Origin: Paenibacillus sp. ACRRY | GTDB taxonomy: Bacteria; Bacillota; Bacilli; Paenibacillales; Paenibacillaceae | DNA: 64,000 nucleotides | Assembly: GCF_022346995.1 (NCBI RefSeq) | Contig: NZ_JAKRNM010000004.1 | Coordinates: 482,633-546,632 of the forward strand | Reading direction: 5' to 3' | Shown: positions 16,999-25,072 of the stretch, piece by piece | Numbering within the stretch: position 1 is the first letter of the stretch | How the letters are laid out: each line of letters opens with the position of its first letter | The notes under the pieces: model-generated | The model's database searches: none | Told to the model about the DNA's origin: nothing | Seen by the model: only the letters and a program-made list of their open reading frames with translations | Program-made: the position numbers and the translations under genes

Positions 16999-17550
16999 AT
17001 GAATCAATCTGTTTTTAACTGGATCAACCAGTTTGCGGACCGGGTTCCGCTTCTGGACTGGTTTATGATCACTTCAGCAGAATATGCCGTGTGGATTATG
17101 ATTGCCCTTCTGGTTATTGTATGGTTCCTGGGTAATCCGGCCAAGCAGCGTATTGTTTTTTATGCATGTGTAGCATCTATTGTGGCTCTTGTCCTTGCCA
17201 AGTGGGGCATTTCTCCAGCCGTTGGTCATCCAAGACCATTTGTGGATGGGAACGTACATCAGCTGGTGCCGCATGTACCGGATCCATCTTTTCCAAGCAA
17301 GCATGCTTCGTTTGTCTTTGCACTTGCTGCCGCTTCGTTTTTCATCGGACGTCGTTTCGGATGGTGGATGCTGCTGCTTGCCGTGCTGACTGGGGTATCG
17401 CGTGTATATGTAGGAGTTCATTATCCGGGAGATATTCTTGGTGGATTCATTTTGGGCAGTCTGGTCAGTGTCATTCTGATCACAACGCGTAACTATACGA
17501 AGTCAGTTCCTGATTTCTTTATCCATATCCATCGGAGAGTTTTCCGTTAG
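16999..17550 (+). CDS. PAP2-family phosphatase, probable undecaprenyl-diphosphatase
   Basis: The 183-residue, roughly five-helix membrane protein carries all three PAP2 motifs: KWGISPAVGHPRPF (Lys and Arg, motif 1), PSFPSKHASF (motif 2 with catalytic His), and SRVYVGVHYPGDILGG (motif 3 with His and Asp). Length and motif order fit BcrC-type undecaprenyl pyrophosphatases, which recycle the lipid carrier and confer bacitracin resistance. A lipid-phosphate phosphatase of other specificity cannot be excluded. GGAGGT lies about 12 bases before the ATG. It is divergent from the LCP gene, fitting a lipid-carrier theme. Confidence 0.85.
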   Translation: MNQSVFNWINQFADRVPLLDWFMITSAEYAVWIMIALLVIVWFLGNPAKQRIVFYACVASIVALVLAKWGISPAVGHPRPFVDGNVHQLVPHVPDPSFPSKHASFVFALAAASFFIGRRFGWWMLLLAVLTGVSRVYVGVHYPGDILGGFILGSLVSVILITTRNYTKSVPDFFIHIHRRVFR

Positions 17551-17596
17551 AATAGCACTTATGATGTGGGGACGAGGATTAGACGATATATACATG

Positions 17597-17640
17597 AAAG
17601 TCTTGAGTTTTTGGCTGTGCCAAAGACTTGAGGCTTTTTT
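17597..17640 (+). terminator. intrinsic terminator after the PAP2 gene
   Basis: AAGTCTT pairs with AAGACTT, TTGGC pairs with GCCAA inside, and seven T follow (17634-17640 onward). Confidence 0.7.
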
Positions 17641-17766
17641 TTGTTTTTATATCGAAGTTACATGAAATTGATGAAAATTAAATTTCGAATATCTACAATT
17701 CGTGTCGATAGGTGTCGATATATTATTCATACGTATTGGTTAATGGCCAAGTTGGGAGTGGGGAAT

Positions 17767-19503
17767 ATGAAAAGCACGCGGGGAAACGCGTTGGGGAAAT
17801 TAAAGTTGACGATTCGCATGAAATTGTTGACGGGGTTTATGATTGTGGTAGCAATGCTTGCCTTTGTAAGTAGTTACGCCTTGATTCAAATCTATGATAT
17901 GTCCAATACTTCGGAAGAGATCGACCAGTCGTGGATGCCGAGCGTTAGCCTTCTCGGGATGATGAATGGTGACGTTTCAGACGTGGAGCGTCAGGCTCTT
18001 GCTGCCATTGTTGAGACGGATGAGAATTCAATCGCAGAGATAAGTGAATCTTTAGAGCAGCTTCAGGTCAAGATTGAGGATGAGCGAAAACAACTGCTAG
18101 AGCTTATTAAGGGTAGTGACGAAGCGATGGCACTGTATGATAAATTCAGCACAAACTACGATTCATACTTGGCCAAAATGCCTGAGTTTGTCGAACGGGG
18201 TATGGCTAACGACTTTGATGAAGCCAGCAGGCTACATTCAGAGGCATTTCCATTATGGGATACAGCCAATGATACCATTGCGCAGCTGATTACGATGAGT
18301 AATGAATTAGCAGGACAAGCGACAGCTGAGTCGCTGGAAGAAGCAAATAGCGCATTTATTATCATTTTGGTGGTAACGATTATTGCCTTCCTGATTGCAC
18401 TCTTTATTGCTTTCTTCATTGCAAGCATCATCTCGAGACCAATTAAGAAGATGAACGAATCGGCAATGTTGATTGCAAACGGTGATCTAACGGGCGAAAT
18501 GATCACGCTGAAAAACAAGGATGAGCTTGGCACGCTGGCTGCTTCCTTCAATACCATGACGGGCAACTTGCGTGCGATGATTCAGTCCGTATCTGTGACT
18601 TCCGAGCAGGTAGCTGCTTCTTCGGAAGAACTGCTGGCGAGTGCCGAGCAAAATACGCAAGCATCGGAGCAAATCTCCGCAACCGTAGAACAGCTGGCTG
18701 TGGGCACATCTGACCAGGTGAATATCGTGAAACGTTCTTCCCAGGCAATGAGCGAAATGGCCATTGGTTCAGAACAGATTGCAGAGCTTGCTCAGAGTGT
18801 ATCCGTATCTGCTGTAGATGCAGCGAATCAATCGGCTGAAGGGAATATGATTATCCAGCAGGCTGTGGATCAAATGGGATCGGTTCGTACTTCCATTGCT
18901 TCACTTACGGAGCTCGTAACCGGGCTTGGAGAACGTTCTGCAGAGATTGGCAGCATCACGGAAGTCATTAACAATATCGCTCGTCAAACCAACCTTCTCG
19001 CTTTGAATGCTGCGATTGAGGCTGCACGTGCAGGTGAACACGGACGAGGTTTCGCCGTTGTTGCCGGAGAAGTTCGTAAATTGGCCGAAGAATCATCGGA
19101 ATCCGCACAGAAAATCACGGACCTGGTGCAGCTCATTCAGAATGACACGAACCATGCGGTACAGGCAGTGAAAGTGAACAGCAGTGAAACCGAAGCCGGA
19201 ATAGAGATGGTAACTGCGGCAGGACAAGCCTTTGAGCAAATCTCAGAAGCAGTGAACAAGGTCGCTGGTGAAATTCAGGAAGTATCTGCCGGATCGGAAG
19301 AAATGTCAGCAAGCACGGATGAAGTGGTTCGATATGTGGATCAAATCTCCAATATTGCGGAAGAAGCATCAGGCGGGGTACACAATGTATCTGCGGCAAC
19401 CGAAGAACAGCTGGCTTCCATGGAAGAGATTGCATCCTCGGCTGGTTCTCTCTCCAAAATGGCAGAAGAGTTGCAAGAACAGATCAATAAATTCAAAGTA
19501 TAG
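17767..19503 (+). CDS. methyl-accepting chemotaxis protein with 4HB sensor
   Basis: The 578-residue receptor starts at the ATG after GGGAGTGGGG. Layout: membrane helix 1 (~20-40), a four-helix-bundle extracytoplasmic domain (~42-200), membrane helix 2 (IIILVVTIIAFLIALFIAFF), HAMP (SIISRPIKKMNESAMLI), and a long signalling hairpin with tip RQTNLLALNAAIEAARAGEHGRGFAVVAGEVRK. It senses a small molecule outside the cell and controls CheA. Upstream, GTCGATAT (17714-17721), with TACA 16 bases before it, resembles a sigma-D promoter (TAAA, GCCGATAT), as expected for motility genes. It is monocistronic. Confidence 0.93.
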   Translation: MKSTRGNALGKLKLTIRMKLLTGFMIVVAMLAFVSSYALIQIYDMSNTSEEIDQSWMPSVSLLGMMNGDVSDVERQALAAIVETDENSIAEISESLEQLQVKIEDERKQLLELIKGSDEAMALYDKFSTNYDSYLAKMPEFVERGMANDFDEASRLHSEAFPLWDTANDTIAQLITMSNELAGQATAESLEEANSAFIIILVVTIIAFLIALFIAFFIASIISRPIKKMNESAMLIANGDLTGEMITLKNKDELGTLAASFNTMTGNLRAMIQSVSVTSEQVAASSEELLASAEQNTQASEQISATVEQLAVGTSDQVNIVKRSSQAMSEMAIGSEQIAELAQSVSVSAVDAANQSAEGNMIIQQAVDQMGSVRTSIASLTELVTGLGERSAEIGSITEVINNIARQTNLLALNAAIEAARAGEHGRGFAVVAGEVRKLAEESSESAQKITDLVQLIQNDTNHAVQAVKVNSSETEAGIEMVTAAGQAFEQISEAVNKVAGEIQEVSAGSEEMSASTDEVVRYVDQISNIAEEASGGVHNVSAATEEQLASMEEIASSAGSLSKMAEELQEQINKFKV

Positions 19504-19513
19504 AACATTCGAG

Positions 19514-19562
19514 AGACTGTTACTTCAGGCGCGAGCAGCGTCAGAAGTAACAGTCTTTTTTT
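19514..19562 (+). terminator. intrinsic terminator of the chemoreceptor gene
   Basis: AGACTGTTACTTC (19514-19526) pairs with GAAGTAACAGTCT (19544-19556), followed by TTTTTTT. Confidence 0.85.
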
Positions 19563-19847
19563 TGTACTCTGGGCTGGACATGCCTTGTTAAAAGTAAGGC
19601 AGAGGGGGCGATCATTTGAAACCACTTGGTACAAAATAGGCGAATTGAAGCTGATTCTTGCTTTTTTAACAGGTAGTAATGTTTACCACTTATGGAATAT
19701 GTGATTTTAATTGTAGGTCTAATGACCTATTACCTGATTTGGTGAATCTATAGGACTGTAATAGCTGGAAACGAGGTGGTATCAAATAGTTACAATATTT
19801 TAACCTTTAGAACATGCTTAATATTCATGCTGTTTTTCAAGTTGATG

Positions 19848-19975
19848 CCGGTTTAACTCCTGATCCTTAGTACTCAATAAGCCTGAGGTGAATACAGGAC
19901 TTTGGTCTGATGATCACGATGGACAGCCCGTTTACAATGGGGCAAGCCCGGAGAGAACGAAGCCAGGTTAAAATT
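19848..19975 (+). ncRNA. structured 5' leader, possible riboswitch, before the NlpC/P60 gene
   Basis: The leader closes with a long-range pairing TTTAAC (19852-19857) with GTTAAA (19967-19972). Inside are nested stems TCCTG/CAGGA and CTTAG/CTGAG around GAGGTGAATACAGG, and a hairpin GCCC/GGGC. The GGTGAAT segment and the cell-wall hydrolase downstream recall c-di-AMP (ydaO/yuaA) riboswitches. The conserved CCGACAGCTAACC block of that class is not clearly present, so I leave the class open. The rest of the gap (19563-19847) is AT-rich with nothing I can name. Confidence 0.4.
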
Positions 19976-20002
19976 CTGTAACATCAGGGGGAACACGACA
20001 TC

Positions 20003-20794
20003 ATGAACTGGAAAAGTAAAATCATTACCGCGAGTCTAACAGCAACGATGCTGATGGGAAGTCTGACGACAGGAGCACTAACGGCACCGGTATCCGCAGC
20101 AACGGCCGAAAACGCCAAACTGAAAGTGATCTGGGGAGTTAACATGCGTACTTCACCATCATCTTCTGCGAGTGTTGTTCGTATGGTGGGCAAAGGGGAA
20201 ACCATTACCGTACTTCAGAAATCTGGATCAGCATGGTATAAAGTAAAAGATTCCAGCAACCGGACAGGATACATATCCTCTTCTTCTAAATACACAAAAG
20301 CCGTTAGCGGCAGCACAACGACATCGGGTTCCAGCAGCACTTCTGTAACAGGCAGCGCAGCTGTGGAGAAAGTTATTGCTGCTGGCATGAAATATTGGGG
20401 AACGCCTTATGAGTTCGGAGCGAGCAGAAACAGTACGGCTACGTTTGACTGCTCCAGCTTTGTCCGCCAGTCATTTATCGATGCACTCGGGATCAAGCTT
20501 CCTGCAGATTCACGTCAGCAGGGGACTTATGTAAAAGGCAAAGGTACCGTTCAGACGGATTGGAAAAAACTCAAGCGTGGGGATTTGATGTTCTTTATGT
20601 CGTATAAAGGTACGAAAGCTTCCTCTTATGCTGGAGTTAACAAGTCTACGGCAAGAATTACGCATGTCGGAATCTATCTTGGCGACGGAAAAATATTGCA
20701 CACCTATTCCAATGCTGGTGGCGGAGTAACGACCAGTGACATCTCAGGCAAGCACTGGGAATATCGCTTCCTGTATGGCGGAAGTGCACTGTAA
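20003..20794 (+). CDS. SH3b-NlpC/P60 cell-wall endopeptidase
   Basis: This is a 263-residue secreted enzyme. It has a signal peptide ending APVSAA (~33). An SH3b domain (~38-97) contains GVNMRTSPSSSASVVRMVGKG and WYKVKDSSNRTGYISS. A Ser/Thr linker leads to the NlpC/P60 domain (~118-263). The catalytic Cys is in FDCSSFVRQSF, the catalytic His in THVGIYLGDGK, and the third polar residue is in ILHTYSN. It should cleave peptidoglycan stem peptides (gamma-D-Glu to diamino acid bonds). GGGGGA precedes the ATG. It is monocistronic behind a structured leader. Confidence 0.92.
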   Translation: MNWKSKIITASLTATMLMGSLTTGALTAPVSAATAENAKLKVIWGVNMRTSPSSSASVVRMVGKGETITVLQKSGSAWYKVKDSSNRTGYISSSSKYTKAVSGSTTTSGSSSTSVTGSAAVEKVIAAGMKYWGTPYEFGASRNSTATFDCSSFVRQSFIDALGIKLPADSRQQGTYVKGKGTVQTDWKKLKRGDLMFFMSYKGTKASSYAGVNKSTARITHVGIYLGDGKILHTYSNAGGGVTTSDISGKHWEYRFLYGGSAL

Positions 20795-20875
20795 AGCTTG
20801 TTATTCATTATAGTTACTGGGCTCAATTCGAATTCGAATAAACCGAGTGACGGGAAACCTGGATACAACAAAAAG

Positions 20876-20915
20876 ACCTTCCATCATCGCCGAATAGGCA
20901 GATGGAAGGTTTTTG
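20876..20915. terminator. bidirectional terminator
   Basis: ACCTTCCATC (20876-20885) pairs with GATGGAAGGT (20901-20910), flanked by an A-run and a T-run. It separates the hydrolase gene (+) from the ArsR-like regulator gene (-). Confidence 0.8.
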
Positions 20916-20935
20916 GTTTTTTTATTTTAAGAGCT

Positions 20936-21844
20936 CTAATCCTGGTAGTAGAGACGGAACAGTATATCCTGATTATAATTGCCGAATCCCTCACCGTATA
21001 AGGTAAGACCTCCTACATGCTGGGCATCTTCTTCTACCGACAACCGCAATGTCCATTGATTGCGCTCGACCGGAATATCCGCGAGTGTTACTTCAGAGAC
21101 GCGCTGTCCATCAATAAACGTACCTTCCTGTGTGATCCGCAGCACTTTCAGCATGCCGTACTGATTGACACTTTCACTCCACCAGTCTGGCGTAAATACA
21201 CCGCGGCCGTTCCCCGAATCACCTGGGCTAGTCCATTCACCGACCTGTATTCCGTTGAGCATAAAGGTAATATCGGAGGGCCAATTCGGATTGACCGAAG
21301 GCGCCTCTGAACCGATCTCCAGCGATAATTCAATCGAGTTGATCTGTTGTCCCGACAAGAGGTAATTTGGAATTTTGTATTCCACAAATCCGCGCCCGAA
21401 CCAGAGAATATTGGCATGCATCCGCTCAGGATCCAGGAAGTACCGCGGGTCATCATATTGCCCGATCACATGATTGACTGTAGCCAGGCCGCAGGTGGGA
21501 TAGACGTCAAAGTGGGTATAGTGCCCGACGGGCACAGCAACCTCATGCACCTTGCTCGACGTACCGGTTTCCTGCGGCATGGAGATGCCGATCCAGTCAA
21601 TCGCAAGGCTGTTCATTTTGTGGGTACCGCCGTCCTTACGGACCATCTTGGATTGAATGATGCCGACATCCTGCAGCTTGCGAACGTGCATCGTTACGAT
21701 GGCACTGCTTAGTCCAAGTGAGGCGGCGATATCTTTTACGTTCATCGGGTTCTCGGCAACAAGTCGTATAATCTGCAAGCGCACTTCACTGGCAAGTGCT
21801 TCATATAAGGGTAGCCATTCGGTATCCGTATTTGCTCTAATCAC
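20936..21844 (-). CDS. ArsR-like winged-helix regulator with C-terminal sensor domain
   Basis: The 302-residue protein starts with a winged helix (residues ~10-75: YEALASEVRLQIIRLVAENPMNVKDIAASLGLSSAIVTMHVRKLQ). The remaining ~220 residues are not ArsR-like. They are beta-rich with Gly/Trp turns (NPNWPSDITFMLNGIQVGEW) and look like a jelly-roll or carbohydrate-binding fold. It is divergent from the GH51 arabinofuranosidase gene with 178 bases between, so it likely controls that gene, perhaps sensing an arabinose-containing sugar. The ligand is inference; no metal-site cysteines are present. Confidence 0.8.
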   Translation of the reverse strand: MIRANTDTEWLPLYEALASEVRLQIIRLVAENPMNVKDIAASLGLSSAIVTMHVRKLQDVGIIQSKMVRKDGGTHKMNSLAIDWIGISMPQETGTSSKVHEVAVPVGHYTHFDVYPTCGLATVNHVIGQYDDPRYFLDPERMHANILWFGRGFVEYKIPNYLLSGQQINSIELSLEIGSEAPSVNPNWPSDITFMLNGIQVGEWTSPGDSGNGRGVFTPDWWSESVNQYGMLKVLRITQEGTFIDGQRVSEVTLADIPVERNQWTLRLSVEEDAQHVGGLTLYGEGFGNYNQDILFRLYYQD

Positions 21845-21947
21845 TTTGGTTCCTCCATTATAGAATATAGAATTAAGTTAAACATAAATCCATCAAAAAG
21901 AATAACATTTTTAAAAATTCAGGTTGAAATTAGGGCTATAATCGATT

Positions 21948-22000
21948 TTAATATAAATATGAACGTTGATCCATAGATTATAAATTAATTTTTATATTAA
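21948..22000. promoter_or_regulatory. AT-rich inverted repeat in the abfA upstream region
   Basis: TTAATATAAA (21948-21957) and TTTATATTAA (21991-22000) are perfect complements 33 bases apart, just upstream of the GH51 ribosome site TAAGGAG. A TATAAT lies at 21937-21942 without a good -35. The repeat could be a binding site for the divergent regulator. In such AT-rich DNA it could also be chance. Confidence 0.3.
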
Positions 22001-22022
22001 TCTTAAGGAGCTGAACTTCACG

Positions 22023-23528
22023 ATGGTAAAAGCGAAAATGACGGTAGACAAGGATTTCACGATTGGTGTAGTCGATAAACGTTTATACGGTTCATTCATT
22101 GAGCATCTGGGACGCGCCGTATACGGTGGTATTTATGAGCCGGGGCATTCCTCTGCGAACGAAGCGGGATTCCGTACGGATGTGCTGGAGATGGTCAAGG
22201 AGCTGCAAGTGCCGATTGTGCGCTATCCTGGGGGGAACTTTGTATCCGGTTACAATTGGGAAGATTCCGTAGGACCCGTGGCAGAACGTAAACGCAGACT
22301 TGAGCTGGCTTGGAGAACCATTGAGACCAATGAATTCGGTTTCAACGAGTTCGTGGATTGGTCCAAACTTGCCAATTCCGAAGTCATGATGGCCGTCAAT
22401 TTGGGGACACGGGGCGTAGATGCAGCCCGGAACATCGTGGAGTACAGCAACCATCCGGAAGGTTCGTATTATAGTGATCTGCGGATCAAGCATGGTTACA
22501 AGGAGCCGCATGCGGTCAAAACATGGTGCCTCGGTAACGAAATGGACGGCCCATGGCAGATCGGTCACAAAACGGCAGAAGAGTATGGACGGGTTGCCCT
22601 GGAAGCAGCGAAAGTCATGAAATGGACTGATCCAACCATTGAGCTGGTTGCCTGCGGAAGTTCGTCACTGGGCATGCCAACGTTCCCGGAATGGGAAGCA
22701 ACTGTGCTGGATCATACCTATGATCACGTAGAATACTTGTCACTCCATCAGTATTATGGCAACGCGGATGATGATACACCTACGTTCCTGGCGCGTTCGC
22801 TGGAGATGGATCAGTTTATTGAGACCGTCATGGCAACCTGTGATTATATCAAAGCGAAGAAGCGCAGCAAGAAAACAATGTATCTGTCCTTCGATGAGTG
22901 GAACGTATGGTACCATTCCAATGAAAGTGATAGAAAGCTGGACCCGTGGCAGATTGCACCTCCACAGCTTGAGGATGTATACAATCATGAAGATGCGTTG
23001 CTTGTGGGCTGTATGCTGATTAGCATGCTGAAGCATGCGGATCGCGTGAAGATGGCCTGCCTCGCACAATTGGTCAACGTTATCGCGCCGATCATGACGG
23101 ACACAGGTGGTGCTGCCTGGAGACAGACCATTTTCTATCCATTCATGCACGCTTCCGTTTTTGGACGTGGAACAGCACTTGTGCCATTGATTCAATCAGC
23201 GAAATACGATACAAAACAAATTACGGATGTGCCGTACCTGGAAGGGATTGCGGTACATAATGAAGAGCAGGGTGAAGTAACTGTATTTGCCGTGAACCGT
23301 CATCTGGAGGATTCTCTCCAGCTTGAAGTCGATCTGCGCAGCTTCGGACAATGCAGCCTGCTGGAGCATATCGTACTGGAAAGTGATGACCTCAAAGCCG
23401 TAAATACGGCTGCACAACCGAATCGGGTGGCTCCACATAACCGCGGCGGGGCAGAAGTGTCGGGCACGCTGGTTACTGCAAGTCTGGCGAAGGCGTCCTG
23501 GAACGTGATTCGTTTGAAAATTCAATAA
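22023..23528 (+). CDS. abfA: GH51 alpha-L-arabinofuranosidase
   Basis: The 501-residue protein matches GH51 at full length: N-terminal GSFIEHLGRAVYGGIYEPGH, then PIVRYPGGNFVSGYNWEDSVGP. The acid/base Glu is in CLGNEMDGPWQ and the nucleophile Glu in SFDEWNVWYHSN. The C-terminal beta-sandwich follows from about residue 390. There is no signal peptide, so it is cytoplasmic and would release arabinose from imported arabino-oligosaccharides. AAGGAG precedes the ATG by about 12 bases. It is divergent from a winged-helix regulator and ends at a bidirectional terminator. No araBAD-type genes are in the window. Confidence 0.95.
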   Translation: MVKAKMTVDKDFTIGVVDKRLYGSFIEHLGRAVYGGIYEPGHSSANEAGFRTDVLEMVKELQVPIVRYPGGNFVSGYNWEDSVGPVAERKRRLELAWRTIETNEFGFNEFVDWSKLANSEVMMAVNLGTRGVDAARNIVEYSNHPEGSYYSDLRIKHGYKEPHAVKTWCLGNEMDGPWQIGHKTAEEYGRVALEAAKVMKWTDPTIELVACGSSSLGMPTFPEWEATVLDHTYDHVEYLSLHQYYGNADDDTPTFLARSLEMDQFIETVMATCDYIKAKKRSKKTMYLSFDEWNVWYHSNESDRKLDPWQIAPPQLEDVYNHEDALLVGCMLISMLKHADRVKMACLAQLVNVIAPIMTDTGGAAWRQTIFYPFMHASVFGRGTALVPLIQSAKYDTKQITDVPYLEGIAVHNEEQGEVTVFAVNRHLEDSLQLEVDLRSFGQCSLLEHIVLESDDLKAVNTAAQPNRVAPHNRGGAEVSGTLVTASLAKASWNVIRLKIQ

Positions 23529-23546
23529 AAATAAGTGTAATTGAAG

Positions 23547-23587
23547 AAAAGGATGTTTCCGCCATTACGTGACGGGAACATCCTTTT
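23547..23587. terminator. bidirectional terminator
   Basis: AAAAGGATGTT-TCCG pairs with CGGG-AACATCCTTTTT around an 11-base loop, between the GH51 gene (+) and the MBL-fold gene (-). Confidence 0.8.
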
Positions 23588-23610
23588 TCTACTATTCACA
23601 TTAACGCTTG

Positions 23611-24384
23611 TTACACCAGCTCCGATTTTGAATCAAATACGAAACTTTCGCCATCCCGGGGAATGAGAACCTGCCAGTCCAAATGTTCGGAAGCCAGATA
23701 ACTGGCCAGATCTGTGCGGGACATCATGCAATGATTAATGGCATCCATATGAACGGCGATAACATGTGCATCCGGTGCATGCCGTTTCACTGCAGCTACA
23801 TCCGGTCCGTTCATGGTGATGGGATCCCCCTGATTAAAACGGGCACCCCCTGCGTTCACAACGATCACTTCCGGTTGATATCGCTCTATAGCCTCGGCGG
23901 GTTCTTCGCACCAGATCGTGTCCCCGGCAATATACGATACGGGTTCAGCATCGGCCTCAAGTACAAAACCGGACACCTTGCCCATCCGTTCTACGATTTC
24001 CCCTGTGCCATGCTGGCCTGAAGTTCGTGCAAAACGCACGGAATGGAACTCATATTTCTCATCCACCGCATGAACGCTCGTAAAACCGGCTTCTATAAAT
24101 ACGTTCTCATCACCAGGCTGACACAGCAAAGGCACATCCTTGCGGAGCCGTTCCGCTGCGGCTGCATCCCAGTGATCGATGTGGGTATGGGTAACAATCA
24201 CCACATCCGGATTGGTGTAATCGGTCTCTGTTTCCGGCAAGGCAACTCTCGGATTACGTAGATCATTAGGTGTGTTGGGAAAAGCAGGCATCTCTTCAGG
24301 ATCCATCAACATTGGATCAACCAGGATATTCAGATCGGCATATTCAAGCCACAGGGTGGCATGACGAATCAATTGAATTTTCAT
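23611..24384 (-). CDS. MBL-fold metallo-hydrolase (UlaG-like)
   Basis: This 257-residue protein is a beta-lactamase-fold hydrolase. IQLIRHATLWLEYADLNILVDPML is the usual UlaG-like start. THTHIDHWD is the HxHxDH metal motif near residue 66. ARTSGQHGTG, YIAGDTIW and VIAVHMDAINHC supply further metal ligands. UlaG-like proteins act on lactones or phosphoesters; the substrate here is unknown. AAGGAG lies upstream of the ATG. It is followed on the same strand by nothing until the terminator. Confidence 0.85.
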   Translation of the reverse strand: MKIQLIRHATLWLEYADLNILVDPMLMDPEEMPAFPNTPNDLRNPRVALPETETDYTNPDVVIVTHTHIDHWDAAAAERLRKDVPLLCQPGDENVFIEAGFTSVHAVDEKYEFHSVRFARTSGQHGTGEIVERMGKVSGFVLEADAEPVSYIAGDTIWCEEPAEAIERYQPEVIVVNAGGARFNQGDPITMNGPDVAAVKRHAPDAHVIAVHMDAINHCMMSRTDLASYLASEHLDWQVLIPRDGESFVFDSKSELV

Positions 24385-24491
24385 TGCATCTGCACTCCTT
24401 CAAGATAGGTATATATTCTCCTATATGGTATACAACCCGTTTTTGCGTTAAATAACACGCATAATGAAGAACAGAATGAGAGAAGTAAGCT

Positions 24492-24992
24492 TCAAGTATC
24501 TCGTTGTTGGTTTTCGCGCAGGTTCAATTGCAGCAGAATTTCGGCTCGGAGCAATTCTTTGGAGGTAAGTAAATGGCCGGTCCGGATGTGAAGCCGTTTA
24601 CCATCCTTCAGATGCAGGGCGAGCATGGGGCCGGGGGACAACATCCAACTGCTGGCCCCGAATGATGCAAGTTCTATATGATGAATTTTATGCCAAGAAA
24701 CGGTCCTTCCCTGTGTAACGAGCGCTTCATCATTCCATGATAATAACACGGTGGATCGTCTGGTTAATCCAGATACAAACTGGAAAAATAGTGGACCCAC
24801 GATCCACATGCCAATAATGGCAGCAATCGTGTAGGGCAATGTCTGCAATTTCCCTGCGTATTCAACATAATTGATCCAGAGTAGAGCTACACATAACATT
24901 AGAAATATAAGACACAATGCGCTTTTCCAGAGCACAGTGCTCCGGCGATAGCATAAATGCTGATCACCAAACTCAGCTGGTTCACGTTGCAA
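24492..24992 (-). CDS. membrane protein with a PH-like C-terminal domain
   Basis: A TTG start with AAGGAGGAG eight bases upstream opens a 166-residue frame. Two hydrophobic helices (~22-42 and ~55-75) are followed by a beta-rich segment, STVLLSWNDEALVTQGRTVSWHKI then GPMLALHLKDGKRLHIRTGH. This resembles the bacterial PH-like domains of YcxB/YdbT-type membrane proteins. The family assignment is tentative and function unknown. It lies just downstream of the ABC exporter genes on the same strand, with 80 bases between. Confidence 0.6.
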   Translation of the reverse strand: MQREPAEFGDQHLCYRRSTVLWKSALCLIFLMLCVALLWINYVEYAGKLQTLPYTIAAIIGMWIVGPLFFQFVSGLTRRSTVLLSWNDEALVTQGRTVSWHKIHHIELASFGASSWMLSPGPMLALHLKDGKRLHIRTGHLLTSKELLRAEILLQLNLRENQQRDT

Positions 24993-25072
24993 ATGTCACT
25001 CCTCCTTATTATCATCTGCTCCAAAAACAAATCATGCCGCACTGCAGCGCAGGCGGCACATATTGGCATTCA

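Noticed and set aside
19848..19975. Firm call of a c-di-AMP (ydaO/yuaA) riboswitch
   Set aside because: Only the GGTGAAT block and the downstream gene fit; the conserved 3' block is not clear, so it is listed only as a structured leader.
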